Assembly: GCA_964450715.1 (NCBI GenBank) | Contig: CAYVFC010000056.1 | Coordinates: forward strand, 1 to 46,560 | Source of the DNA: CAYVFC01 sp964450715 | Lineage (GTDB): Bacteria; Myxococcota_A; Polyangia; Polyangiales; JAFGIB01 | Direction of reading: 5' to 3' | Length of the DNA stretch: 46,560 nt | Shown: positions 8,005-16,850 of the stretch, in pieces | Layout of the letters: every line of letters starts with the position of its first letter | How positions within the stretch are numbered: position 1 is the stretch's first letter | The notes under the pieces: generated by a model | The model's database searches: none | The model's input: the letters and a program-made list of their open reading frames with translations, nothing else | What the model was told of the DNA's origin: nothing | Translations under genes and position numbers: made by a program

Positions 8005-9390
8005 ATGCGATCACTGCTGGTAGAAGGGCCCGGCAGCGTGCGCGTCGTCCCCGGATATCCTCGCCCGGCGTGGCCAAACGGTTTTGAATCGTCGATACGA
8101 CCCATTGCCGCCTTTGTCGAGCTGGCGGCGGTGATGGCTCTGGTCGGCTCCGTGGCCGCCTGCACCGCGGGATGCTCGCGCGATGAGAAGCCCGCGCGCG
8201 AGCCGCCGCCGCCGGCGACCAAGGACCGCCAGCCACGGAAGCCCGCGCGCGAGCCGCCGCCGGCGACCGAAGGCGCTCAGCTGCAGGGGATGGAAGATCC
8301 CTTCCGAATGACCGAGGCGGTGAGGAACCACGCCGCTCGCCTGCTGAGCCTAGCCCGCCCGCGAACCGAGCTGGAGAAAGCGGTGGTGGTGTATCGTTCG
8401 GTCATTCCCTCCTCCAGCTCTTTCCGCTTGCACGACCGGCAGTACCGGGGTTACAGGAGCGACCAGGGCGGGCTGCAGATACCCTTTGGCGACGATTCGA
8501 AAGCGCCTCTGCGGGTAGAGCGCGGAAGCCTGCTTCCCGGGGAGATCATCGCGGCGCCGCAGGAACGAAGGGTGGCCGACTGCCTGGAGTACAGCTTTCT
8601 GCTGGTCGCTCTGCTGCGAGCCGCCGGTATCGAGGCCCGCCTGGGGGAGAGGCCGGGCCACGCCTTTGCGGTGGCGGTGCTGGGAGCAGCCCCCTATTGC
8701 CTGGATGCTGCCAACCTCGCGTTCCAGCGCTGCGACGAGCGCGGGCAGCCGGACCGGCTGGGGGTCGCGCGTCACTACTCCAACGAGGGCGTAATACGAA
8801 AGGAGCAGGGCAGGCTGGACGAGGCGCTGCGTTCTTTAGGTACCGCGGTCGCGCTCAGGCCCGGTCACGCCGAAGCGCTCGTCAACCGGGGGTTGGTGCT
8901 CCGCGAGCAGGGGAAGCTCGACCGCGCGATCGAGGACTATGACCGGGCGCTGAGCATCGATCCGGACGACGCCAGGGCCTGGAGCAATAAGGGGGTGGCG
9001 CTGGTCGGGCAGGGTAAGCTCGAGCAAGCCATGGCCTACTACGACCGCGCGCTAGCGCTGGAGCCGGAGTACCACAAGCCCTGGAACAACAAAGGCACAC
9101 TCCATTTTCGCGAGGGAAGGCTCGAGCAGGCGATCGAGTGCTACCACCGGGCGCTCGCCCTGAAACCCGACTACGCCAGGGCCTGGTACAACCGAGCGCT
9201 CGCCCTGAGAGCCAGGGGTGATCTGGACGGAGCGGTCGAGTGCTTCGAGAAAGCGCTCGAGATCGAGCCCGACAAGGCGGCGGCCTGGTTTGGCAAGGGG
9301 GTGGCGCTGGAGAGGAAGGGCAAGCACGGGCAGGCGCAGCAGTGCTACGATAGGGCCGAGGCGCTCGGATTCTCCGCGACGGAGGAGTAA
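8005..9390 (+). CDS. Transglutaminase-like/TPR repeat lipoprotein (probable)
   Basis: 461-aa protein joining a transglutaminase-like domain to a TPR solenoid. A hydrophobic stretch ends in VGSVAACTAGC (about residues 44-56), which could be a lipoprotein or signal-anchor site, although the first 40 residues before it are atypical and the start is uncertain. A Pro-rich linker follows that contains the segment KPAREPPPAT twice. Residues 190-240 hold a Cys-His-Asp set (Cys193 in ADCLEYSFLLVALLRAAGI, His219 in GHAF, Asp234 in CLDAA) as in transglutaminase-fold proteins. Residues 255-455 are about six TPR units of 34 residues (A...NKG.AL...G.LEQA...Y.RAL.L.P). The role is unknown; an envelope scaffold or protease-like function is possible. 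It starts right after the RAYT repeats. Confidence 0.75.
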   Translation: MRSLLVEGPGSVRVVPGYPRPAWPNGFESSIRPIAAFVELAAVMALVGSVAACTAGCSRDEKPAREPPPPATKDRQPRKPAREPPPATEGAQLQGMEDPFRMTEAVRNHAARLLSLARPRTELEKAVVVYRSVIPSSSSFRLHDRQYRGYRSDQGGLQIPFGDDSKAPLRVERGSLLPGEIIAAPQERRVADCLEYSFLLVALLRAAGIEARLGERPGHAFAVAVLGAAPYCLDAANLAFQRCDERGQPDRLGVARHYSNEGVIRKEQGRLDEALRSLGTAVALRPGHAEALVNRGLVLREQGKLDRAIEDYDRALSIDPDDARAWSNKGVALVGQGKLEQAMAYYDRALALEPEYHKPWNNKGTLHFREGRLEQAIECYHRALALKPDYARAWYNRALALRARGDLDGAVECFEKALEIEPDKAAAWFGKGVALERKGKHGQAQQCYDRAEALGFSATEE

Positions 9391-9430
9391 CCCGCGCCGC
9401 CGCAGGGGATCGCCGCGCTCCGAGAATTCT

Positions 9431-9484
9431 CGGTCCGCTCCCGCAGCTTTCGAACGGGAGCGCCCGAGCTGCGGTAGCGGACCG
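9431..9484. terminator. Hairpin between convergent genes
   Basis: The inverted arms CGGTCCGCTCCCGCAGCT (9431-9448) and AGCTGCGGTAGCGGACCG (9467-9484) pair at 17 of 18 positions around an 18-nt loop. It lies between the stop of the Tgl/TPR gene and the end of nifJ, which converge, so it could terminate transcription from both sides. There is no T-run, so intrinsic termination is not certain. Confidence 0.5.
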
Positions 9485-9536
9485 ACTTCTCACGGAAAAG
9501 CGTAACCAATGTAGCTACGTCCGTTTGTATTTCTTT

Positions 9537-12500
9537 TTACTCGTCCTTGCCGGCCAGTCGCAGGTAGCGCAGGTAGCGCTCCATGGCGCTCGCTTCCAGC
9601 TGCTTGTGCAGCTTTTCTGCCTCCTGGGGGAAGCTGCGGTTGAGCGCCTCGTAGCGGACCTCGCCCATCAGGAAGTCGCGGATGGAGCCGTCGGGCTTCT
9701 TGTAGTCGATCTGCAGCGGGTTCTGGCCCTCGGCCGCCAGCCGCGGGTCGAAGCGATACAGCGGCCAGTAACCAGAGGCCACCGCGCGCTTCTCCTCGGC
9801 CTGGGTCTTGCCCATGCCCGCCTTGATGCCGTGGTTGATGCACGGCGAGTAGGCGATGAGCAGCGAGGAGCCGGGATAGGATTCGGCCTCCTTGATCGCC
9901 TTCATCATCTGCTTCATGTCCGCGCCCATGGCCACCGAGGCCACGTAGACGTATCCGTAGCTCATGGCCATCAGGCCCAGATCCTTCTTCATGGTCTTCT
10001 TGCCCGACTCGGCGAACTTGGCGATGGAGCCGATAGGCGTGGCCTTGGAGGATTGGCCTCCGGTGTTGGAGTAGACCTCGGTGTCGAAGACCAGAACGTT
10101 GATGTCCTCGTTCATGGCCAGCACGTGGTCCAGGCCGCCGTAGCCGATGTCATAGGCCCAGCCGTCGCCGCCCACCGCCCAGATGCTCTTCTTGGTGAGC
10201 ATGTCGCGCGCCTTCCAGATCTGGTCGAGCAGCTTGTCGGAGTGGTTCTTCTCCAGCAGCGCCTTGATCTCATCGCCGTACTCGCGCGACTTGTCGCCGT
10301 CGTCTCTGCCAGCCAGCCAGCCGTCGAAGGCTGCCTTGAGCTCGCCCGAGGCCTTTTCGGCCGCCTGCGCGATCAGGTCGGCCAGCCTGGCCCGGCGCTG
10401 CCGGGTGGCCAGCACCATGCCGAAGCCGTACTCGGCATTGTCCTCGAACAGCGAGCTGGCCCAGGCCGGCCCGTGGCCGTCCGCGTTGACCGCGTAGGGG
10501 ACCGAGGGTGCGGAGCCGCCCCAGATGGAGGAGCAGCCCGTCGCGTTGGCGATGATCATCCGTTCGCCGTACAGCTGGGTGATGAGCTTGAGGTAGGGGG
10601 TCTCCCCGCAGCCCGAGCAGGCGCCCGAGAACTCGAGCAGCGGCTGATAGAACTGCGAGCCCTTGATCGAACCGCGGTCGAAGCCCTTGGTGCGGATGGG
10701 CAGCGTCTCGGCGTACTGCCGCAACTGAAGCTGCTTGTCCTGCTGGGTGGCGATGGGCTTCATGTGAAGCGCCTTCTTCTTGGAGGTGCAGATGTCCGCG
10801 CAGTTGCCGCACCCGGCGCAGTCCTCGACGTAGACCTGGATGCGGTAGAAGAGCTCCTTGACCTCCTTGCCCTGGGCCTTCTTGGCCTCGAAGCCGGCCG
10901 GGGCCTTGTCGATCTCTTCCTTGGTGGCCAGCACCGGGCGGATGGCCGCGTGCGGGCAGACCATGGCGCATTGGTTGCACTGGATGCAGTTGTCCGCGAT
11001 CCACTCCGGGGTATTGATGGCGATGGAGCGCTTCTCGTACTTGGTGGTGGCCAGGGGGAAGATGCCGGCCGGGGTGAAGGCGCTCACGGGCAGCGTGTCG
11101 CCCTTCTGCGCCAGCATGGTGCGCATGACGTTCTTGACGAAGTCGGGCTCGGTGGCACCGCCGATGGTTCCGGCCTCGGGCTCGAGGTCCTTCCAGGACT
11201 CGGGGTATTTTATCTCCTCTATCCCGCCGAGCGCCGCGTCGATGGCCTTCCAGTTCTTCTCGACCACGTCCATGCCCTTCTTCTCGTAGGTTTTCTTGAC
11301 CGCCTTTTTGAGCTGGTCGATGGCCTCGTCGATGGGCAGAACCTCGGAGAGCTTGAAGAACGCCGTCTGCATCACCATGTTGATGCGCCCGCCCAGGCCC
11401 ACGCCCTCGGCGATCTCAACCGCGTTTATGTTGTAGAAGCGCACCTTCTTTCGGGCGATGTCCCGCTTGAGCGAGGCGGGCAGGTGCTGCTCCATCTCCT
11501 GGAGCGTCCAGGCCGAGTTGAGCACGAAGATGCCGTTCTCGCGGATGCCGTGCAGCAGATCGTACTTGTCCACGTACGACGGTTGGTGGCAGGCGATGTA
11601 GTCCGCCCGGTCCACCAGATAGGTGGCGTGAATGGGGCTCTGGCCGAACCTCAGGTGCGAGACCGTGACCCCGCCCGACTTCTTAGAGTCATAGGCGAAG
11701 TACCCCTGTACGTACTGGTCGGTGTTGTCGCCGATGATCTTGATGGCGTCCTTATTGGCGCCCACCGTGCCGTCCGACCCCATGCCCCAGAACTTGCAGC
11801 GAATCAACCCCTTGGTTCCGGTATCCAGCGACGCGGGCACACTGAGCGAGGTGTTCGAGACGTCATCCTCGATGCCCACGGTGAAGTGGTCCTTGGGCTC
11901 GCTCTGGCTCAGGTTGTCCAGCACCGCCTTGACCATGGCCGGGGTGAACTCCTTGCTGCTCAGCCCGTAGCGTCCGCCGACCACCTGTACGTCGAGCTTC
12001 TTCGTCTGGGCGACGGCAGACACGTCGAGGTAGAGCGGCTCGCCGAAGGCACCGTTCTCCTTGGTGCGATCCAGCACGGCGATGCGCTTGGCGCTCTTGG
12101 GTAGCGTCTTCAGGAAGGCATCGACGTCAAAGGGCCGATAGAGGCGCACCTTGACCAGGCCGACCTTCTCGCCCTTGGACGAGAGGTAATCGACCGCTTC
12201 TTTGGCCGCCTCGCACCCCGAGCCCATCATGATGATCACGCGTTCGGCGTCGGGCGCACCCTCGTACTCGAACAGGTCGTACTTGCGCCCGGTCAGCGCG
12301 CCGACCTTGCGCATCTCCTCGGCCACGATGCCGGGAACGGCGCGGTAGTACTTGTTGGCCGCCTCGGCCACCTGGAAGTAGATGTCCGGATTCTGGGCGG
12401 TGCCGCGCTGGTGAGGGTGCTCGGGGTTGAGCGCGCGCGCCCGGTGCCGCTCGATTGCCTCGTAGTCGACCAGCGGGGCGATGTTGTCGTAGTCGATCAT

Positions 12501-13094
12501 TTCGATCTTCTGCACCTCGTGCGAGGTGCGGAAGCCGTCGAAGAAATGCAGGAAGGGCACGCTGGCGCGCAGGGTGGACAGGTGCGCGACCAACGCCATG
12601 TCCATGACCTCTTGCACGGAGTTGCTGGCCAGCATGGCAAAGCCGGTGGCGCGCGCGGCCATCACGTCCTGGTGATCGCCGAAGATGGAAAGCGCGTGGG
12701 CCGAGATCGACCGCGCCGACACGTGGATAACCGTGGGCATCAGCTCGCCCGAGATCTTGTACATGTTGGGGATCATCAGCAGCAGCCCCTGCGAGGCCGT
12801 AAAGGTAGTGGTCAAACCCCCGGCGCTCAGCACCCCGTGGACGGCGCCGGCCGCCCCGCCCTCGGACTGCATCTCCACTACCTTGAGCACCTGCCCAAAA
12901 AGGTTCTTGCGCCCGCGCGCTGCCCAGGCATCGACCTCTTCGCCCATAGGGGAGGAAGGGGTGATGGGATAGATGGCCGCCACGTCGCTGAACGCGTAGG
13001 CGATGTGAGCCGCGGCGGTGTTCCCGTCCACGGTCTGGGTTACGGCCTTTTTCTTGTCGGTGGATTTATTGGTTGAGGTCTGTAGGTCGCTCAT
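9537..13094 (-). CDS. nifJ: Pyruvate:ferredoxin (flavodoxin) oxidoreductase
   Basis: Single-chain homodimeric enzyme (1185 aa, the usual length) converting pyruvate, CoA and oxidised ferredoxin/flavodoxin to acetyl-CoA, CO2 and reduced carrier in the cytosol. The domain order is normal: N-terminal pyrimidine-binding domain (YPITPSSPMGEEVDAW), transketolase-C-like and gamma domains, two ferredoxin-type clusters (CIQCNQCAMVCPHA and CAGCGNCADICTSKKK), a further Cys pair (CSGCGETPYLKL) for the proximal cluster, and the thiamine diphosphate domain (GGDGWAYDIGYGG and VFDTEVYSNTGGQSSKATP). The gene looks intact and stands alone. Its presence implies anaerobic or microaerobic pyruvate metabolism, or use of low-potential electrons. 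The upstream 290 bp contain a G+C-rich repeat and no clear promoter. Confidence 0.97.
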   Translation of the reverse strand: MSDLQTSTNKSTDKKKAVTQTVDGNTAAAHIAYAFSDVAAIYPITPSSPMGEEVDAWAARGRKNLFGQVLKVVEMQSEGGAAGAVHGVLSAGGLTTTFTASQGLLLMIPNMYKISGELMPTVIHVSARSISAHALSIFGDHQDVMAARATGFAMLASNSVQEVMDMALVAHLSTLRASVPFLHFFDGFRTSHEVQKIEMIDYDNIAPLVDYEAIERHRARALNPEHPHQRGTAQNPDIYFQVAEAANKYYRAVPGIVAEEMRKVGALTGRKYDLFEYEGAPDAERVIIMMGSGCEAAKEAVDYLSSKGEKVGLVKVRLYRPFDVDAFLKTLPKSAKRIAVLDRTKENGAFGEPLYLDVSAVAQTKKLDVQVVGGRYGLSSKEFTPAMVKAVLDNLSQSEPKDHFTVGIEDDVSNTSLSVPASLDTGTKGLIRCKFWGMGSDGTVGANKDAIKIIGDNTDQYVQGYFAYDSKKSGGVTVSHLRFGQSPIHATYLVDRADYIACHQPSYVDKYDLLHGIRENGIFVLNSAWTLQEMEQHLPASLKRDIARKKVRFYNINAVEIAEGVGLGGRINMVMQTAFFKLSEVLPIDEAIDQLKKAVKKTYEKKGMDVVEKNWKAIDAALGGIEEIKYPESWKDLEPEAGTIGGATEPDFVKNVMRTMLAQKGDTLPVSAFTPAGIFPLATTKYEKRSIAINTPEWIADNCIQCNQCAMVCPHAAIRPVLATKEEIDKAPAGFEAKKAQGKEVKELFYRIQVYVEDCAGCGNCADICTSKKKALHMKPIATQQDKQLQLRQYAETLPIRTKGFDRGSIKGSQFYQPLLEFSGACSGCGETPYLKLITQLYGERMIIANATGCSSIWGGSAPSVPYAVNADGHGPAWASSLFEDNAEYGFGMVLATRQRRARLADLIAQAAEKASGELKAAFDGWLAGRDDGDKSREYGDEIKALLEKNHSDKLLDQIWKARDMLTKKSIWAVGGDGWAYDIGYGGLDHVLAMNEDINVLVFDTEVYSNTGGQSSKATPIGSIAKFAESGKKTMKKDLGLMAMSYGYVYVASVAMGADMKQMMKAIKEAESYPGSSLLIAYSPCINHGIKAGMGKTQAEEKRAVASGYWPLYRFDPRLAAEGQNPLQIDYKKPDGSIRDFLMGEVRYEALNRSFPQEAEKLHKQLEASAMERYLRYLRLAGKDE

Positions 13095-13301
13095 CAGATT
13101 ACACCTGGCTGAAGTTGGTTCTGCCCTTCTCTCCGCTCCGGAACATCCGCGGTAGAGTGGGCGGCCACAAAGTGGAACCGATTGAAAGTAGTCGACTAAT
13201 TCGACCAGTCAACCGTTTTATAAGGTTGAGTCAGAGAATTTATAGCCCGAGTAGTCGCTCTATGCAGACGACTTTTCGGACCCTCGTTTAGAAAGATGAA
13301 T

Positions 13302-13344
13302 CGAGACCCAGCGCGTCAAAGGAGCGCGATCGCGAGCGCGCCCG
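13302..13344. repeat. 43-bp dispersed repeat (pair with 41493-41535)
   Basis: The segment starting CGAGACCCAGCGCGTC and ending ATCGCGAGCGCGCCCG matches 41493-41535 with 6 mismatches in 43. It includes the self-complementary CGCGATCGCG. It lies in the gap between nifJ and the rhomboid gene; the other copy lies inside the composite repeat between ruvA and ruvB. Confidence 0.7.
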
Positions 13345-13384
13345 TCCGCGCGCCAGCAACCTGAAGAGTTTTTATCGGCGGGTT

Positions 13385-14071
13385 TCAAGGTCGGTACCAG
13401 CCGTAATTGGGGTTGCGGCGTCGGCGTACCCGCCTGATCAAGAAGAAACCGGTGATGAAGCCGCCGATGTGGGCGAAGAAAGCCACTCCGCCGCTCTCCG
13501 AGCCCATGGCTCCGAGCTGGCCCAGCCCGCTGAACAGCTGGATCAAGAACCAGAAAAAGATGAAGAAGCCGGCAGGAAGCTCGCGCAGGAAGAAGAAGAT
13601 GAAGATGGGGATGAGCGTGACGACGCGCGCGCGCGGATAGAGCCTGATGTAGGCGCCCAGCACCCCGGCGATGGCGCCCGAGGCGCCGACCATGGGCACT
13701 TGGCTGGAGGGATCGACCAGGATCTGGGCCGCCGCTGCCCCCAGCCCGCATAGCGTATAGAACACGATGAAGCGCCAGTGTCCGAGCCAGTCCTCTACGT
13801 TGTCGCCGAAGATGTGCAAGAACCACATGTTGAAGCCGAGGTGAAACCATCCGCCATGCATGAACATGCTGGTGAACGGGGTGCTCAGGCTTCCCGCGTT
13901 GAGATCGACCACCAGCTGGCGGGGAACCAGCCCCCAGGTGTGCACGAAGCGTACGAGCTCGATCTCCTCCAGCGATACCTGGTAGAAGAAGACCGATACG
14001 TTGGCCGCGATCAGCAAGTAGGTGATCACCGGCCTGGTGCGCGTGGGGTTGATGTCGCGAAGCGGTATCAC
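13385..14071 (-). CDS. Rhomboid family intramembrane serine protease
   Basis: Inner-membrane protease cutting substrates inside or near their transmembrane helix. Its 228 aa contain six or so hydrophobic segments with the catalytic dyad in place: Ser131 in GASGAIAGVLGAY and His201 in AHIGGFITGF. The loop motif HGGWFHLGFNMWFL (72-85) supplies the conserved His77 and Asn81 of the oxyanion region. It begins MIPLRDINPT, a common start for this subfamily, and ends in a short Arg-rich cytoplasmic tail. It is divergent from the lipoprotein gene at 14243. Substrate unknown. Confidence 0.92.
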   Translation of the reverse strand: MIPLRDINPTRTRPVITYLLIAANVSVFFYQVSLEEIELVRFVHTWGLVPRQLVVDLNAGSLSTPFTSMFMHGGWFHLGFNMWFLHIFGDNVEDWLGHWRFIVFYTLCGLGAAAAQILVDPSSQVPMVGASGAIAGVLGAYIRLYPRARVVTLIPIFIFFFLRELPAGFFIFFWFLIQLFSGLGQLGAMGSESGGVAFFAHIGGFITGFFLIRRVRRRRNPNYGWYRP

Positions 14072-14093
14072 GTCCCCCCGACCCTAGCACCTT

Positions 14094-14199
14094 GGGGATG
14101 GAGCGAAAAACCGAACGAACCTCGCTCCTTTACCGTCCTTTTTCGACCGATACCTCACCAAATACCTTTGTTGTTGATTCGGTCTTTCGCTCCATCCCC
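14094..14199. repeat. 106-bp inverted-repeat element
   Basis: The ends GGGGATGGAGCGAAAAACCG (starting 14094) and, inverted, GGGGATGGAGCGAAAGACCG (14178-14199 on the other strand) agree at 21 of 22 bases, enclosing about 62 bp that are AT-richer than the flanks. It could be a small MITE or a strong hairpin in the divergent spacer between the rhomboid gene and the lipoprotein gene. No second copy was seen in the window. Confidence 0.7.
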
Positions 14200-14242
14200 C
14201 AGCTCCGCCGTCTCCTCTATTCCGTGCTATGTTGCTACGGCG

Positions 14243-15676
14243 ATGTCGGCAGAGGGGATTCGGGCGCGCCTATTTCCCGGAGCAGTGGTCGGGATTCTGA
14301 TCGCGTTCGTGGCTTCAAGTACCGCCTTCTACGGTTGCCAGGGCGACCCGCCGAACGAGCAAGCCGCGCAAACGGCAGGCCTCCGCGTCGGGGCCGCAAC
14401 CGGATCGCATCAGCGCACGCCTGCGGTGCGCGAAACCGGCAACCAGGACCGCGAGACCGACGGCCCCGGCCACCACTGGCTCGACGACCCGCCCGAGTTC
14501 GCCCGGAAAGAGGCGTCGGTAAAACGCCCCCCGCAGTCCGGGGTCGCCTACCCCGCGCCGCCCGCAAGCCCATCGCCAGCGTCGGACGGCTCATCGCAGC
14601 GCCGCTGCTCGCTCGTCGAGCCCGCCGCGGTTCGCATCTGGCCGAAGCCGGCGCCGGTCACGGTCGAGGCCGCGCCCGGCGGCTTCCTGGCGGCGGGCTA
14701 CTGCAGAGAGAAGTCCGACGAGCGAGTATTCCTGCTCGCCCTCAAGCCCCATAAACCCGCGAGGCCGCTGGCCACGCACCGACTGCAGAAGCCTCACCCG
14801 GGCCGACGCGCCGCCGCTCCGGGCCTGAGCGTCCGGGACGGGCTGCGCGCGCTACTGGCCTTGACCGACGGCTCCGGCGCGGTGCTGGCCGGCGCTGCGC
14901 CGCTCGACCGGCCCACGGCCAACCTCGAACTGGTACCGGTCGGTGCGGGCGCCGACACGCGCTTCCCGCCGGCCGTGGCCCATTTGCAGGGGCTATCCGC
15001 CGTGGCCTGGTGCACGGGCAGCACGCCCATGCGCACCCGGGTGGCGCTGCTGAGCCCTACGAACGCGGTCATCGCCACGCACGACGTGACTCCGACCGGC
15101 ATGGGCGCCTCGGCCCCGGTATTCGTGCAAGGTTCGGAGCTCCCCTTACTGCTGGCGCTGGACGCGCACGACGGCTACTCGCCGCTTCTGCGCATCCCGT
15201 TTTCCGCAACCGGCGTTCCGTTGGCAGCAACGGTGATCACCCCCCTGAACCTGGTCGCCACTCCTCCGCGCCTGGTCGCGGCCCGCGCCCCCTTCGGCGT
15301 GCTGGTCGCCTATACGGCCCTGGGGTCGGCGGCCACCAGCGCGGTGGGACTGTTGAGCATCGAGCCCGGGATCGGACCGCTGCAGGCGTTGGTTCGCGGG
15401 ACCGGTTACGGCAGGCTGCAGATCGACGCCGCCGCCGGCCCGCGCGCGCTGATCTTTGCCGCGGACGCGCCCGTGCCCGGGGGCTCCAAGGACCAGCGCG
15501 AGATCCGCGTGCGGGTGGCCGACGGCAGCGGTATGGGTCCGGCGCTGGTGGTTCGCGGACCGGACGATACGGCAGAGGGAGCTGCGTTGGCCCGCGCAGC
15601 CGATGGCACGGTCGCCCTGGCCTTCAGCAGCGCCTCCGGGGTCTACCTGCACTGGCTATCGTGCGACGACCGCTGA
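14243..15676 (+). CDS. Uncharacterised secreted/lipoprotein
   Basis: 477 aa from the ATG at 14243 (MSAEGIRARL). The frame is open further upstream, but that part crosses the inverted-repeat element and the rhomboid gene, so the longer version is unlikely. An N-terminal hydrophobic segment ends in STAFYGCQGD, a possible though weak lipobox with Cys32. A low-complexity Pro/Arg/Ala region follows (about 40-120). The rest alternates short hydrophobic strands with Gly/Pro/Ala turns (for example RVALLSPTNAVIATHDV and APFGVLVAYTALGSAATS), suggesting a beta-rich, possibly propeller-like fold. Two Cys lie near the end. No enzyme motif was recognised. Likely periplasmic or outer-membrane bound. Confidence 0.65.
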   Translation: MSAEGIRARLFPGAVVGILIAFVASSTAFYGCQGDPPNEQAAQTAGLRVGAATGSHQRTPAVRETGNQDRETDGPGHHWLDDPPEFARKEASVKRPPQSGVAYPAPPASPSPASDGSSQRRCSLVEPAAVRIWPKPAPVTVEAAPGGFLAAGYCREKSDERVFLLALKPHKPARPLATHRLQKPHPGRRAAAPGLSVRDGLRALLALTDGSGAVLAGAAPLDRPTANLELVPVGAGADTRFPPAVAHLQGLSAVAWCTGSTPMRTRVALLSPTNAVIATHDVTPTGMGASAPVFVQGSELPLLLALDAHDGYSPLLRIPFSATGVPLAATVITPLNLVATPPRLVAARAPFGVLVAYTALGSAATSAVGLLSIEPGIGPLQALVRGTGYGRLQIDAAAGPRALIFAADAPVPGGSKDQREIRVRVADGSGMGPALVVRGPDDTAEGAALARAADGTVALAFSSASGVYLHWLSCDDR

Positions 15677-15706
15677 ATCGGCGGCGCTGCCGCGTCCCTC
15701 GACCGC

Positions 15707-15814
15707 CCCCTCATGTCGTACCGCCCCCCCATGTCGTACCGCCCCCCCATGTCATTTCGACCGAAGGGAGAAATCCCTTTCGTGACGGAGATCTCTCACT
15801 CCGTTCGAGATGAC
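15707..15814. repeat. Short tandem copies plus GTCATTTCGACC hairpin repeat
   Basis: Three near-identical 18-bp units (CCCCCATGTCGTACCGCC and variants) run from 15707 to 15750 and lead into an inverted repeat, 15751-15814. Its left arm GTCATTTCGACCGAAGGGAG and right arm (reverse complement GTCATCTCGAACGGAGTGAG) differ at only a few bases. The same left arm occurs at 41414. Such GTCATTTCGACCGAAGGGAGAA hairpins are common dispersed elements in several bacterial groups. It sits between two convergent genes and may also act as a terminator. Confidence 0.75.
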
Positions 15815-15830
15815 ATTCCCCGCCGAGCGT

Positions 15831-16793
15831 TCAGTTGTCCGCCCCGGCCTCGGCGTGTCGCAGGAATAGGTTCTCCAGCGTATCGCGGTGCGGTCTTACG
15901 GCCAGCACCCGAGCCCCGCTGACGAGCGCCTTTTCCAGAAGCGGTGGGATCATCTCATCTCCCAGGACCACCGCGGTCAACAGCTCTTTCTCTCCCTGCA
16001 CGCTCGTCGCCATCTTTTCGATCTGCTCCCGCAGCTCCGGCTTGACCCCTTCGAGCTCGATCTCTATGCGTCTCTCGGCCGGGGCCAGCAGCTCGCCGAG
16101 CTCGCCGTACGCCCCCAGCTTTCCGGCCCGGATGATGGCCACGCGGTCGCAGAGCATCTCCACGTCGCTCAGGGTGTGGCTGGTGAACAGCATGGTACCG
16201 CCTTTGTTGCGGTGTTCTACCAGCACTTCGCGCACGTCCTTGCGGCCGATGGGATCGAGACCGGTAAAGGGCTCGTCCAGGATGAGCAGCTCGGGCTCGT
16301 GCAGCAGCGCTTGCCCCAGCCCGATACGCTGCAGCATTCCCTTGGAGAACTTGCCGATGGGCCGGTCGACTGCGTGTCCGAGGCCCATACGTTCCAGCAC
16401 CTCGAGCGAGCGTTTGCGCAGCGGCTCTCCTGTCATGCCGGAGAGCTTCCCGCAGAGATCGAGGAACTCCAGGGGTTTCAGATACTGGTAGATGTAGGGG
16501 CTTTCGGGCATGTAGCCCAGGCGCCGCCTGGCCTCGGGGTAGCCGGTCGGGCGGCCGAAGAGACGGGCCACGCCCCGGGTCGGGTAGATGAGCCGCAGGA
16601 TGGCCTTGATGGTGGTGGTCTTGCCCGCGCCGTTGGGGCCGATGAAGCCGAAGATCTCGCCGCGCCGAACCTTGAAGCTGATACCGCGCACCGCCTCCAC
16701 GCGCTTGCGGAAGAAGCCGATGCGAAAGGTCTTGTACAGGTCGTCGACCTCCAGGACGGTCTCCTCGCTGGAGGCGTTCTGCTCGGTAGCCAT
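15831..16793 (-). CDS. ABC transporter ATP-binding protein
   Basis: Cytoplasmic ATPase of an ABC exporter (ABC-2/CcmA-like subfamily), 320 aa from the Met at 16793, which has AGGAGG about 10 nt upstream; a longer start at 16832 is possible but lacks a comparable site. Walker A is GPNGAGKTTT, the Q-loop region is YMPESPYIY, the signature is FSKGMLQRIGLGQALLHEP (a variant of LSGGQ), Walker B is LLILDEPFTGLD and the switch His is in TSHTLSD. The last 80 residues form the accessory C-terminal domain often seen in this group. No ABC-2 permease gene is adjacent, so its partner and substrate are unknown. It follows the DegT aminotransferase by 57 bp on the same strand. Confidence 0.88.
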   Translation of the reverse strand: MATEQNASSEETVLEVDDLYKTFRIGFFRKRVEAVRGISFKVRRGEIFGFIGPNGAGKTTTIKAILRLIYPTRGVARLFGRPTGYPEARRRLGYMPESPYIYQYLKPLEFLDLCGKLSGMTGEPLRKRSLEVLERMGLGHAVDRPIGKFSKGMLQRIGLGQALLHEPELLILDEPFTGLDPIGRKDVREVLVEHRNKGGTMLFTSHTLSDVEMLCDRVAIIRAGKLGAYGELGELLAPAERRIEIELEGVKPELREQIEKMATSVQGEKELLTAVVLGDEMIPPLLEKALVSGARVLAVRPHRDTLENLFLRHAEAGADN

Positions 16794-16850
16794 TCTGCCG
16801 ATGTCCTCCTGGCCTACCGGCCCACCCGGCACGCCGGACCAAACCGCGGG

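Noticed and set aside
9525..12104. 859-aa plus-strand frame opposite nifJ
   Set aside because: Antisense to an intact, strongly motif-supported gene; its composition (Val, Leu, His, Asp, Gly repeats) is the usual shadow of high-GC coding DNA.
13185..13212. Minus-strand promoter for nifJ (TTGACT, 16 bp, TACTTT)
   Set aside because: The -10 box matches only 3 of 6 positions; not strong enough to annotate.
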